A DNA stretch of 14,760 nt from Actinomycetes bacterium (GTDB lineage Bacteria; Actinomycetota; Acidimicrobiia; Acidimicrobiales; RAAP-2), in the NCBI GenBank assembly GCA_021849765.1, contig JAJZSM010000011.1, forward strand, positions 1 to 14,760, read 5' to 3'. The notes under the pieces are model-generated. The model had not been told where the DNA came from and ran no database searches. It saw only the letters and a list, made by a program, of their open reading frames with translations. Shown here piece after piece: positions 1 through 7,786 of the stretch (position 1 is its first letter; the number at the start of each line of letters is the position of its first letter). The translations under genes and the position numbers were made by a program.

Positions 1-1
1 G

Positions 2-24
2 GTCAAGATCGACCAGTCCTTCGT
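2..24 (+). repeat. 23-base exact repeat, copy 1 (within EAL coding sequence)
   Basis: The 23 bases encoding VKIDQSFV recur exactly at 2183-2205 in the next gene. The match lies in a conserved catalytic stretch of the EAL domain and reflects paralogy rather than a mobile or regulatory repeat. Confidence 0.8.
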
Positions 25-280
25 CCACGCGCTCGACGAGCGCTCCAACCACGACGTCGTCCTCGACGCCGTCTTCGCGCTCGGCCAGGACCTCGGGGTG
101 ACCATGCTCGCCGAGGGCGTCGAGACAGTCGGGCAGTTGACGCGACTACGCGCACTCGGCTGTCAGCTCGTCCAGGGGTTCCTCATCTCGAGACCGGTGC
201 CCGAGGACGAGGTCTATACCGAACTCGCCACGCGCCCGAAGGAGCGTCTCTCGAGGATCGCCGCGATTTCAATGTTTTGA
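2..280 (+). CDS. EAL-domain c-di-GMP phosphodiesterase, C-terminal fragment (cut by window edge)
   Basis: The reading frame is open from the first full codon to a TGA and encodes the last 92 residues of an EAL domain. Visible family motifs are VKIDQSFV (with the catalytic-site lysine), AEGVET (with a conserved glutamate) and QGFLISRPV (with the conserved glutamine). Intact EAL domains hydrolyse c-di-GMP to pGpG in the cytoplasm. The EAL signature, and any GGDEF or sensor domain, lie outside the window, so activity cannot be judged. The next gene starts 33 bp downstream on the same strand and ends in a similar EAL domain, which suggests a tandem paralogue pair, probably co-transcribed. A 23-base stretch at 2-24 recurs exactly at 2183-2205. 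Confidence 0.9.
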   Translation, partial: VKIDQSFVHALDERSNHDVVLDAVFALGQDLGVTMLAEGVETVGQLTRLRALGCQLVQGFLISRPVPEDEVYTELATRPKERLSRIAAISMF

Positions 281-313
281 GCCCCGCCCACTGGGACACC
301 GGGACTACGATTC

Positions 314-2494
314 ATGAAGGGTTTCGGCTGGTGGCACGGTGACCGACAAGGGCAGGTAGTGGACCACTTCGTGGATGCGACAGCTTCGTGGCAGTACCTC
401 CTCGACGCGATGCCCGACGGCGTGCTCGTCGTCAACGAGGACGGCGTCATATGCGCGCTCAACGTCGCCTTCTGTGCCATGTCGGGCTACGAGGCGTCCG
501 ACCTGGTCGGCGCCTCAATGGACTGCCTCGTGCCCGAAGCGGACCGGGACCGCCACGCGAAGTTGGTCACCGACTTCATAGCCCGCGGGGCCGAACGATT
601 GGGCGCGGAGCACCTCAACATCACTCTCATCCACCGTGACGGACGACGCACGACCGTGGACATCGCGCTCTCGACGATCGAGTGGAACGGCGAGCAGTAT
701 TCGCTCGCCGCGGTGCGTGACCTCTCCGCACTTCGCCAAATAGAGGCCGAGCGCGACGACTCGACTCGCAAGTTCCAGCTGGCCTTTGAGACCGCGATGT
801 CGCCGATGACCTTCACCGACGCCGAAGACCGCATCGTCACGGCCAACCCCGCCTTCTGCGAGCTACTCGGTCGGCCGCTCGAGGAGCTCGTCGGGCGCGA
901 CTCCCAGCACTTCACCTACCCCGTCGACATCGGAGTCACCGAGGGCTCACACCGGCGCGTGCAAGGCCGCGATGCGAGCCGTGACCGCTACGTGAAGCGC
1001 TACCTGCACCGCGACGGCCACGTCATCGTCGTCGAGGTCTCACGCTCGGCCACCTACGACGACGACGGCAACCTGCTCTACAGCGTCATCAGCGAACGCG
1101 ACATCACCGAGGAGCGCCTGCTCACCGCCCAGCTCGCCCACCAAGCGCTGCACGACCCCCTGACGGGACTCGCGAACCGCACCCTCATCGAGGACCGGCT
1201 CGGCCAAGCCCGCGCGAAGGTCGCCCGTCAGGGCGGCTACGGCGCGGTGCTGATGCTCGATCTGGATGACTTCAAGATCGTCAACGACACCCACGGCCAC
1301 GTCATCGGCGACCAGCTGCTGATTGGCGTCGCGCACCGGCTGGGCGAGGTCGCGCGAACCGCCGACACCCTGAGTCGCTTCGGCGGCGACGAGTTCCTCT
1401 ACCTCGTCGAGGGCGTGCGCCAAGCCGAGCAGGTGAACCACGTCGCCGAACGCCTGCTCGCTGCGCTCGAGGCGCCCTTCGTGATCCTCGGCATCGAGAT
1501 CGAGCAGCACGCGAGCGTCGGGGTCGCGATCTGGGACGGGACGACGTCGCTCGACACGCCGATCATCGAGGAGGCCGACCTCGCCCTCTACGAAGCCAAG
1601 CGCCTCGGCCGCGGCCGCTACGCCGTTTTCTCCCCCGCGCTTCGCCAACACTCGATGGGCCGCTTCGAGCAGTTACAGGAGTTGCGCCGCGCGCTTAGCG
1701 ACGGTCAGATCGTCATGCACTACCAGCCGATCGTGGATGCCGCGGGCTCGCGCGTCGTCGGCTTCGAGGCGCTGATGCGCTGGAACCACCCGACGCGCGG
1801 TGTCGTCGGGCCCGCGGAGTTCCTCGCGCTCGCCGAGACGAGCGACCTCATCCGTGACCTCGGCGCCTTCGCGCTCACCGAGGCGACGCGCACGGCCGCC
1901 ACCTGGACCGACGCCGACGCCCCCTACGTGACGGTCAACCTCTCGTCGCGCCAGTTCTACGACGACGACCTCGTGAGCGTCGTCGACGCGGCGCTTCGCG
2001 CGAGCGGGCTCGCGGCGCCGCGACTCGTGCTCGAGGTGGCCGAACGCGTCGCGCTACAGGACCCCAATCGGTCGGCCGCGATCATCGCCGCGCTCGCCGC
2101 GCTTCGCGTCGGCGTCGCAATCGACCAGTTCGGCTCGGGGCTCTCCTCACTCGCTTACCTGATGAACCTGCAGCTCCAGTTCGTCAAGATCGACCAGTCC
2201 TTCGTGCGCCCGTCCCACGGCATCGGCTACAACGAGGCGCTCGTTAGCTTTATCGTCGCTCTCGGCGAGCAGCACGGCATCTCAGTGGTCGCCGAGGGCG
2301 TGGAGACGCTCGACCAGTTCGACCGGCTGCGCGACGCGGGCTGCACGCTCAGTCAGGGCTTCCTATTCTCACGGGCCGTCTCGGCCGACGACGCGACCTC
2401 GATGCTGCACGAAGCGCACTGGCCGGTTCAGCCGTCGGCGTCGTACCCCGCAGCGAGCACCGCGCCGCAGGCCTCGACGACGCCCGCGTCGTAG
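314..2494 (+). CDS. PAS-PAS-GGDEF-EAL c-di-GMP turnover protein
   Basis: A 726-residue cytoplasmic signalling protein with no evident membrane segment. Two PAS domains (about 25-145 and 150-275) precede a GGDEF domain (about 277-445) and an EAL domain (about 455-700). The GGDEF signature is intact at 357-361, and an RTAD inhibitory-site motif lies five residues before it, so diguanylate cyclase activity with product inhibition is expected. The EAL motif is intact (485-487), and the downstream NLSS, VAE, VKIDQSF, AEGVET and QGF motifs are present. However, the usual DDFG metal-binding motif reads DQFG (D604, Q605), so phosphodiesterase activity may be weakened or lost. The ATG at 314 is chosen because it gives a complete first PAS domain; a GGGA at 300-303 is only a weak ribosome site. 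The last 22 codons form an Ala/Ser/Thr/Pro-rich tail that overlaps the convergent HD-GYP gene. Confidence 0.95.
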   Translation: MKGFGWWHGDRQGQVVDHFVDATASWQYLLDAMPDGVLVVNEDGVICALNVAFCAMSGYEASDLVGASMDCLVPEADRDRHAKLVTDFIARGAERLGAEHLNITLIHRDGRRTTVDIALSTIEWNGEQYSLAAVRDLSALRQIEAERDDSTRKFQLAFETAMSPMTFTDAEDRIVTANPAFCELLGRPLEELVGRDSQHFTYPVDIGVTEGSHRRVQGRDASRDRYVKRYLHRDGHVIVVEVSRSATYDDDGNLLYSVISERDITEERLLTAQLAHQALHDPLTGLANRTLIEDRLGQARAKVARQGGYGAVLMLDLDDFKIVNDTHGHVIGDQLLIGVAHRLGEVARTADTLSRFGGDEFLYLVEGVRQAEQVNHVAERLLAALEAPFVILGIEIEQHASVGVAIWDGTTSLDTPIIEEADLALYEAKRLGRGRYAVFSPALRQHSMGRFEQLQELRRALSDGQIVMHYQPIVDAAGSRVVGFEALMRWNHPTRGVVGPAEFLALAETSDLIRDLGAFALTEATRTAATWTDADAPYVTVNLSSRQFYDDDLVSVVDAALRASGLAAPRLVLEVAERVALQDPNRSAAIIAALAALRVGVAIDQFGSGLSSLAYLMNLQLQFVKIDQSFVRPSHGIGYNEALVSFIVALGEQHGISVVAEGVETLDQFDRLRDAGCTLSQGFLFSRAVSADDATSMLHEAHWPVQPSASYPAASTAPQASTTPAS
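2183..2205 (+). repeat. 23-base exact repeat, copy 2 (within EAL coding sequence)
   Basis: Second copy of the repeat at 2-24, in the EAL domain of the PAS-PAS-GGDEF-EAL gene. Flanking sequence has diverged, consistent with an older duplication or with local gene conversion. Confidence 0.8.
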
Positions 2495-3924
2495 CGCACC
2501 CCGGCCCCCGTGACGAGCTCGAGAAGGGCCTCGTCGACGCTGTAGCCGGGCCGGTGGGGCCGGTGATGCGTCATCGCCTCGAGCACGTCCGCGACGGCGA
2601 CGATGCGCGCTTCGATGGAGATCTCGTCGCCGACGAGACCGTCGGGATAGCCCGAGCCGTCGAGGCGTTCGTGGTGGTGGCGCGCGACGTCGACGAACAC
2701 GCCCGAGAGTGACGACTGCTCGAGCACCTCGGCCCCGACGACGCAGTGGCGCTGGACCGCCTCCATCTCGAGGGGGTTCAACTTGCCGGGTCGCCCGAGG
2801 ATCTCGGCGGGCACGACGATCTTGCCGAGGTCGTGTAGCGCCGCACTGTTGGCGATCACCTCGACCTGTTCCTCCTCCAGCCCGAGCCAAGTGGCGATCG
2901 CTCGGCTGAGCGCACTCACGCGGCTCTGGTGGCCCGCGGTGTAGGGGTCACGGATCTCGGTGATGCGGGTCATCGCCGCCACGGTACCCTCCAGGGAACT
3001 GCGCAGGTCCGCGACAGCCTGGACCCGTGCGACTAAGAGTTCGACCTCGGCCAGCAGTCCCCGCAGCTCGAGGATCGTCTCGTCGTCAAAGACGAAGATG
3101 TCGTGGTCGGCGACGCTCACGACGGCGCGACGATCGGCAATTTGAAGTGGTAGCGCGACGATCGAGTCGATCCCGAAGCTCCTCGCGCGTTCGTGCCAGG
3201 GCGAGAGTCCCTCGTCGCGCGCGACGTGGTGAACGACTTGGACGCTCTGCTCACGCAGTGAGCGTCCCGTCGGACCACGGCCCGAGACGGGGTCCTGGGT
3301 CAGTTCGAGTCCGTCGAGGTAACCGACGGCCCCGGCCCGGTGGGCGATCTCGAGGCGTCCGTCGGGCTCTCCGGCCGCAAAGGTGATCCACGCCACCTGG
3401 TAGCCGCCGACGTCACAGAGGCGCTCGACGAGGCTGCTCAGCGCCTCATCCACCCCCTCGGCGACGGCGATAGCGCTACTCACCTCGTAGAACAGCTGCA
3501 GCATCCGTTCGCGGCGGATATCGCGGGTCACGTCGTTGAACGAGGCAATCACTCCCCCGCGATCGGCGAACTCGGGCACGGGGTAGGTGTCCACCGAGAA
3601 CCACCGACGCGGCGCGTCGGTGAAGTTCACCCCGACCACGACGTCGCTGTAGCTGGTGGTGGCGTCCATCGCCGCGACGACCGCGGGGTTCTCGATGTAG
3701 AAGGGGGCGCTCTCGTTCGGTTGACTCAACTCCCCGTTGAAGACGTCCAGACCGATGAGCCGGTCTGGCGTTGTGCGGAGCAGCCGCGCGATGGCCTCGT
3801 TGCAGTCGCGCACGACCCCGTCCTCGAAGTAGGCGAAGCCGATCACCGTCGAGTTCAAGAACGCGTCGAGGTAGCGCAGCGAGCGCAGTGGGCTCGGCCA
3901 TTCCTCATTGATGGTCATGTCCAC
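2428..3924 (-). CDS. PAS-GAF-HD-GYP c-di-GMP phosphodiesterase (paralogue 1)
   Basis: A 498-residue soluble protein. It has an N-terminal PAS domain (about 18-130, with the CNEAI and YPVPEF regions typical of PAS folds), a GAF-like domain (about 145-295) and a C-terminal HD-GYP domain (about 315-498). The HD-GYP hallmarks are intact: GHQSR, HDLGK (HD at 364-365), HHERLDGSGYP (GYP at 425-427) and VADVLEAMT. The family hydrolyses c-di-GMP to pGpG or GMP at a metal centre. The GTG at 3924 is called; an ATG two codons later (3918) is an equal alternative, with GGGGTGG just upstream. The gene follows a paralogue of the same architecture on the same strand after an 80-bp gap. Its 3' end runs 67 bp into the convergent PAS-PAS-GGDEF-EAL gene. 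The input sensed by PAS and GAF is unknown. Confidence 0.94.
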   Translation of the reverse strand: MDMTINEEWPSPLRSLRYLDAFLNSTVIGFAYFEDGVVRDCNEAIARLLRTTPDRLIGLDVFNGELSQPNESAPFYIENPAVVAAMDATTSYSDVVVGVNFTDAPRRWFSVDTYPVPEFADRGGVIASFNDVTRDIRRERMLQLFYEVSSAIAVAEGVDEALSSLVERLCDVGGYQVAWITFAAGEPDGRLEIAHRAGAVGYLDGLELTQDPVSGRGPTGRSLREQSVQVVHHVARDEGLSPWHERARSFGIDSIVALPLQIADRRAVVSVADHDIFVFDDETILELRGLLAEVELLVARVQAVADLRSSLEGTVAAMTRITEIRDPYTAGHQSRVSALSRAIATWLGLEEEQVEVIANSAALHDLGKIVVPAEILGRPGKLNPLEMEAVQRHCVVGAEVLEQSSLSGVFVDVARHHHERLDGSGYPDGLVGDEISIEARIVAVADVLEAMTHHRPHRPGYSVDEALLELVTGAGVRYDAGVVEACGAVLAAGYDADG

Positions 3925-3971
3925 CCCGACTCGTGAATCACTGACGCCGGTGTGCGGTTGGCGCCCCCGTC

Positions 3972-4000
3972 AACCTAGCGGGGTGCCAGTGCCGGGTCAA
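3972..4000 (-). promoter_or_regulatory. Candidate sigma70-type promoter for HD-GYP paralogue 1
   Basis: On the minus strand, TTGACC (complement of 3995-4000) and TAGGTT (3972-3977) are separated by exactly 17 bases. The -35 matches consensus at five of six positions and the -10 at three of six. It lies in the 80-bp gap between the two HD-GYP genes and would leave a leader of about 40 bases before the GTG at 3924. A weak 5-bp inverted repeat (GGTTG/CAACC, 3956-3975) overlaps the expected start of transcription. If the promoter is real, this gene need not depend on read-through from its neighbour. Confidence 0.35.
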
Positions 4001-4004
4001 GGTT

Positions 4005-5531
4005 TCAGAGGTTGAAAATCGAATCGGGCTGGTCGGCGGCGAACTCGAAGCCATCCTCGAAGATCGCGAGACAGTGATGCACGACTTCGGCGTCATACAG
4101 CGTCCCCACGTTCGAGGCCACCTGGTCAAGCGCTTGCTCGAGGCCAACAGCCGGCCGGTAGGGCCTGTGGTTCGACATGGCCTCAACAACGTCGGCGACG
4201 GCGACGATGCGCGCGGGCAGGATGATGTCCTCGCCCGCAAGCGCGTTGGGATACCCCGAGCCGTTCAGCCGTTCGTGGTGCTGTAGGGCAACCTCGGGGA
4301 TCGGCCAGGGCAGCGAGGCCTTGGAGAGGATCTCGTAGCCGATCAGCGCGTGTCGCTTGATCATGCGGTACTCGAGGTCGGTCAACCGGCTCGGCTTGAT
4401 CAGGATCTCCGAGGAGAGCGCAACCTTGCCGACGTCGTGCACCGCGCCGGCGTCGCGGATCCGGTCGATGAGGCTCGACTCCAGTCCGAGGCGTTCGCCG
4501 ATCGCGGCGGCGAGTGAGCCGACCCGTGACTGGTGGCCAGCGGTGTAGGGGTCGCGCGCCTCAGTGACCCGCGCGAGGGCCGTGAGCGTCCCCGAGAGGG
4601 CGGCCGCGAGCTCGAGGGCCGAGGTGCCGTGCGCGATGACCCGCTCTACCTCGCGCGCGATGTTCTCAAGACCCGACACGGTCAACTCGTCAAAGGCGTT
4701 GCGGTGTCGCGAGTAGACGCAGAGCACCGCGCGTTCGCTCCCGGGGCTGAAGGGGATGGTGACTGACGAGCGCAGACCGTGTCGAAGCACGCGCTCGCGC
4801 CACGGCGCCATCTGAGCGGCGGCGAGCAGGTCGCTCGTGACAACCGTCGACGCGGTGCGAAAGGCCGTGCCGACCGGACCGAGCCCGGTGGGCACGCTGC
4901 TCGACCAGGACACCATGTCCTCGCTGATGTAGCCCTCGACGCCGACGGACTCCACGATGTCGACGCGTCCTTCGGGAACGTCGCGCGCGACGCCGACCCA
5001 GACGAGCGCGAACTGGCCGCTCGCCACGAGCTCGAGACAGAGGTGGCGAAGCGCTGCGGCCTCGCTGATGGTCTCGGTGTCCAACCGGTGTAAGTCGAGG
5101 AGCATCGAGACGACGTGACCGCGACGCACGCGCTCGGTCGCGTCGAGGTAGGCGAGGAGAACTCCCGCAACGGCGCCGTCGCGGATCACGGGGTAGGCGT
5201 TCACCGTGAACCAGCGCTGCTCGCCGTTGGGCAACTCGATCCCCTGGACGACGCCATGGATCGGATCACCGGTTCGAAGGGCGGCGACGGAAGGCAGTTC
5301 GTCGAGCGCGAAAGGCGTGCCGTCCTCGTGCACCGGGTTCCAGGTAATGCGCATGGGGTCGTCACTCAACAGGTCTTCGCGCGAAGACTGGAAGAGCCGT
5401 TCGGTGCGGTCGTTGCAGTCGATGACCCGACCGGTGGCGTCACGCAGGATGAAGGCGGTCCCCGTCGCGCCCATGAAGTCACTCTCGAGCAACGCCGTCT
5501 CTAGCGTCAACGGCACCTCGGCGTCGGACAC
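4005..5531 (-). CDS. PAS-GAF-HD-GYP c-di-GMP phosphodiesterase (paralogue 2)
   Basis: A 508-residue soluble protein with the same plan as the gene downstream: PAS (about 18-130), GAF-like (about 145-295), HD-GYP (about 315-500). The motifs GHQSR, HDVGK (HD at 365-366), HHERLNGSGYP (GYP at 426-428) and VADVVEAMSNHRPYRP are present. The Asn in place of the more usual Asp before GSGYP also occurs in other HD-GYP proteins as I recall, so it is not read as inactivating. The two proteins have their HD and GYP motifs at almost the same positions, consistent with an old tandem duplication. Their sensor halves have diverged clearly, which suggests different signals. Start is GTG at 5531. The 80-bp gap to the GT87-like gene upstream may contain a promoter. 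Confidence 0.94.
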   Translation of the reverse strand: MSDAEVPLTLETALLESDFMGATGTAFILRDATGRVIDCNDRTERLFQSSREDLLSDDPMRITWNPVHEDGTPFALDELPSVAALRTGDPIHGVVQGIELPNGEQRWFTVNAYPVIRDGAVAGVLLAYLDATERVRRGHVVSMLLDLHRLDTETISEAAALRHLCLELVASGQFALVWVGVARDVPEGRVDIVESVGVEGYISEDMVSWSSSVPTGLGPVGTAFRTASTVVTSDLLAAAQMAPWRERVLRHGLRSSVTIPFSPGSERAVLCVYSRHRNAFDELTVSGLENIAREVERVIAHGTSALELAAALSGTLTALARVTEARDPYTAGHQSRVGSLAAAIGERLGLESSLIDRIRDAGAVHDVGKVALSSEILIKPSRLTDLEYRMIKRHALIGYEILSKASLPWPIPEVALQHHERLNGSGYPNALAGEDIILPARIVAVADVVEAMSNHRPYRPAVGLEQALDQVASNVGTLYDAEVVHHCLAIFEDGFEFAADQPDSIFNL

Positions 5532-5565
5532 AATGACTAACCCCCAGTTTTTTCACTGTGCCCTC

Positions 5566-5594
5566 AGCGTAGTAGCGAGTGTAGCAAACGGCAA
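5566..5594 (-). promoter_or_regulatory. Possible promoter upstream of HD-GYP paralogue 2
   Basis: Two overlapping weak candidates lie in the 80-bp gap. One is TTGCCG (complement of 5589-5594) and TACGCT (5566-5571) with a 17-base spacer. The other is an extended -10, TGC followed by TACACT (5578-5583), with no good -35. A GTAGC direct repeat and a six-base A tract (minus strand) lie between this region and the GTG at 5531. None is strong, and the gene could also be read from the upstream series. Confidence 0.22.
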
Positions 5595-5611
5595 TGGTTA
5601 ACCGCTCTGTA

Positions 5612-7183
5612 TCAGGGAATTTGTGATGTCACGCCGGTTGATGGCCCGCCATCGGGCGCAACGGCGACCCGAGACCGGTCGCCGGGGTCGTCGCGGCGGG
5701 CCAACGCCTCATAACCGGGTGTCGCCACGAGTGCGAGACCGCTCGACACCAGGAGCACCTGCCAGAGCCACGTCGGCCACGCGTGGTGCGCGAGCACGTC
5801 GATCACCGGATAGTGCACGAAGGCGATCCCCGCAAAGACGGTCCAGGTGAGCCAGAACCACCGGCGCCGACGGCGAAGGAACGAGACGACCACGTAGAGG
5901 GCGACGAGACCGACAACGATCTTGGGCAGGTCGACGCGCGCGTAGATCACCCAGATCGTCGAGTTCGTCTGAAACCCCGACGGCAACGGGTCAAAGGCGA
6001 GCGTTACGGTGAGCAGCCACGCGACGACCGTGGCGCGAAGGCGCGCGCGGACCGACTCGAGCACGATCAGCATCACCGCGAGGGCCATGAAGTAGTAGCC
6101 CCAGAGGTTCTCCTCGAAGACGAGTCGAAGCGCCAGACTCGCCCCGACCAGTGAGACGAGCACCGTCGACTCGAGTGCGCGCTCGCCGAGGCGCTGCTGG
6201 GCCCACCACGCGAGCACGAAGGCAACGGCGATGGGCAGTACCCGCGTCGCGAGGAAGAACGGTGCGCCGCGAAGCCCGAGCTCCCAGATCACCGTTCCGC
6301 CATAGGAAGGGGTGAAGCCCGATCCGATGACGACGGCGCGAAAGGCTCGCCCGGACGTGGCGATGAGGAACGGGAGGTCGATGACCGCGCCCGCGACCGC
6401 GGTCGCCCCGGCGAACCACCACCGTCGCGACGCGGGGGCGACGACGAAGAGCGGGGCCGCAACGAGAAGTGCGAACTGGTGCGTGGTGATCGCGAGGCCG
6501 ACGGCGATGCCGGCCCACACCCAGCGCTGGCGAAGCGCAGCCGCGACGGCGAGCAGACTCAGGCCCATCGCGACGAGATCCTGAGGGTGGTAGAACTCGA
6601 GCAGACAGGCGATGACCGGGGCACTCACCACGACAGCGAGCATCGTCACCGGCTCACGGAGTTTGCGGCCGCTCCCGGCCGAGCGCAGGGTGGCCACCAC
6701 ACCGGCGAGCAGCACGGCCCCGCTCGCGTAGCCGACACGCATCGTGTCCAGGGCCGCGCTCGACTTCACCGACCATCGGTAGATGGCGTCGTAGGCGTTC
6801 GTGCAGTGATACCCCAACTGGGCGGTCGTCGGGAATGGGACCTGGTGGCCGATGCGAAACAGCGCGGCGAGCAGCCCCGAGAAGACCGGGTAGAAGGTGG
6901 GTATCGACGTGTAGGGGCGCGCGATGGGTGGGACGTGGAAGTAGCGCGCCGGCGGATACGCGCACGCCAGGTGGCCATGCGCGATGGCCCAGGTGGAGTA
7001 GATCCCGACGGCAGCATCCCCCTCGGTCACGCCGCCGAAGAGCGCGACGACCCCGACGAACGCGCCGAGCGCGATGAGCCAACCGGCGAACGCCTCGAGC
7101 GGACTGAGTGGCCGGTCGAGCCACGCCCAGGGCGTTCGCCGCGACGCATCGGGACGCGATGATGCCCCCGTCGTTAACCTCAC
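5612..7183 (-). CDS. Polytopic membrane protein, GT-C/GT87 (DUF2029)-like glycosyltransferase candidate
   Basis: A 523-residue integral membrane protein with roughly ten to twelve hydrophobic segments, a short basic N-terminus and a polar C-terminal tail. After the first membrane segment an acidic loop reads TEGDAA (D56), followed by Y-T-W and AIAHGHLACAYPP. This fits the GT-C pattern of a loop aspartate followed by a Tyr/Gly/Pro-rich segment. Later HPQDLVAMG (from 199) and FEENLWGYY resemble conserved stretches of actinobacterial DUF2029/GT87 proteins, which use polyprenyl-phosphate sugars at the outer face of the membrane. Family assignment is from pattern recall only, and substrate and acceptor are unknown. 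The GTG at 7183 lies 9 bases after the stop of the LeuA-domain-like gene, so it probably belongs to that operon. A non-catalytic polytopic membrane protein is the alternative. Confidence 0.7.
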   Translation of the reverse strand: MRLTTGASSRPDASRRTPWAWLDRPLSPLEAFAGWLIALGAFVGVVALFGGVTEGDAAVGIYSTWAIAHGHLACAYPPARYFHVPPIARPYTSIPTFYPVFSGLLAALFRIGHQVPFPTTAQLGYHCTNAYDAIYRWSVKSSAALDTMRVGYASGAVLLAGVVATLRSAGSGRKLREPVTMLAVVVSAPVIACLLEFYHPQDLVAMGLSLLAVAAALRQRWVWAGIAVGLAITTHQFALLVAAPLFVVAPASRRWWFAGATAVAGAVIDLPFLIATSGRAFRAVVIGSGFTPSYGGTVIWELGLRGAPFFLATRVLPIAVAFVLAWWAQQRLGERALESTVLVSLVGASLALRLVFEENLWGYYFMALAVMLIVLESVRARLRATVVAWLLTVTLAFDPLPSGFQTNSTIWVIYARVDLPKIVVGLVALYVVVSFLRRRRRWFWLTWTVFAGIAFVHYPVIDVLAHHAWPTWLWQVLLVSSGLALVATPGYEALARRDDPGDRSRVAVAPDGGPSTGVTSQIP

Positions 7184-7192
7184 GAACGCGGA

Positions 7193-7786
7193 CTACCTGG
7201 TGCGCTGGTTCATCGGGAAGCGGTTGAGCGCGTCGAGGGTGGCCTTGGCCGCGGCGACCACGTCGTCGTCGGCCTGGGCGATCCCGTAGCGCTCACTCCC
7301 GTCAGCGTTGGCGCGCATCGTCACAATGACTGGCCAACTCTTGGACGCCGGCAGGCTCGTCACCGAGGCGAGCGAGAACGGGATGTCGCAGCCGAGGTCG
7401 CGTAGCGCCATCAGTGTCGACTCTGCCCCGCCGATCAGCGGGCCACTGCGCGAATGACCCGTCGCGCTTCGACCTTGGAAGTTGAGTTCGACCTCACAGG
7501 CCCCACTGTCACCGTCACTGGCCGCGCGCGTGAGGATTACCCGGGAGTTCTCCGCCGCACTCGGGGTGAGGACGTTGTTGGCGTCTTCCACGACGATCCT
7601 CGCTTCGGGGAAGTAGAGGCTCGCGATCTGCGACGCCACGCCCTCGGTCTCCTTCACATTGAGCCCGTAGACGAGCAGGGTCACGACGTCGACCGAGCCG
7701 TCCTCGTGACGAGATACCGACACGTTGAGCACGCCCGGCAGGCTGCGCAACTCGAGCTCGAAGTCCTCCTCAATGCGCGAGGTCAT
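7193..7786 (-). CDS. Free-standing LeuA regulatory (dimerisation)-domain-like protein
   Basis: A 197-residue soluble protein with no isopropylmalate synthase catalytic barrel. Residues 1-68 look like a small ferredoxin-like alpha/beta module (LRSLPGVLNVSVSR, then alternating strand and helix). Residues 79-190 show two similar strand-strand-helix units: one from CEVELNFQGRSATGH to STLMALRDL (97-131), and one from VTMRANADGSERYG to KATLDALNRF (155-190). This internal pseudo-twofold pattern, ending in an A-x-A-T-L-x-ALNRF helix, matches the C-terminal leucine-binding dimerisation domain of LeuA. The ATG overlaps the stop of the GGDEF gene by 4 bp (ATGA), with AAGGGGG upstream, which indicates translational coupling. 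A role as small-molecule sensor or partner of the cyclase is inferred. What it binds, if anything, is unknown. Confidence 0.72.
   Translation of the reverse strand: MTSRIEEDFELELRSLPGVLNVSVSRHEDGSVDVVTLLVYGLNVKETEGVASQIASLYFPEARIVVEDANNVLTPSAAENSRVILTRAASDGDSGACEVELNFQGRSATGHSRSGPLIGGAESTLMALRDLGCDIPFSLASVTSLPASKSWPVIVTMRANADGSERYGIAQADDDVVAAAKATLDALNRFPMNQRTR

Noticed and set aside
1040..1651. Minus strand open frame (203 codons) opposite the PAS-PAS-GGDEF-EAL gene
   Set aside because: It lies wholly antisense to PAS and GGDEF coding sequence with intact motifs, and has the Val/Ala/Asp/Glu bias of an antisense shadow.
4248..4283. HHERLNGSGYP as an inactivating change in HD-GYP paralogue 2
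   Set aside because: Asn at this position also occurs in other HD-GYP proteins as I recall, and the HD, downstream histidine and VAD motifs are intact.
5596..5603. GGTTAACC palindrome after the GT87-like gene as an operator or terminator
   Set aside because: It is only 8 bases in total, has no loop or U tract, and such palindromes occur by chance.
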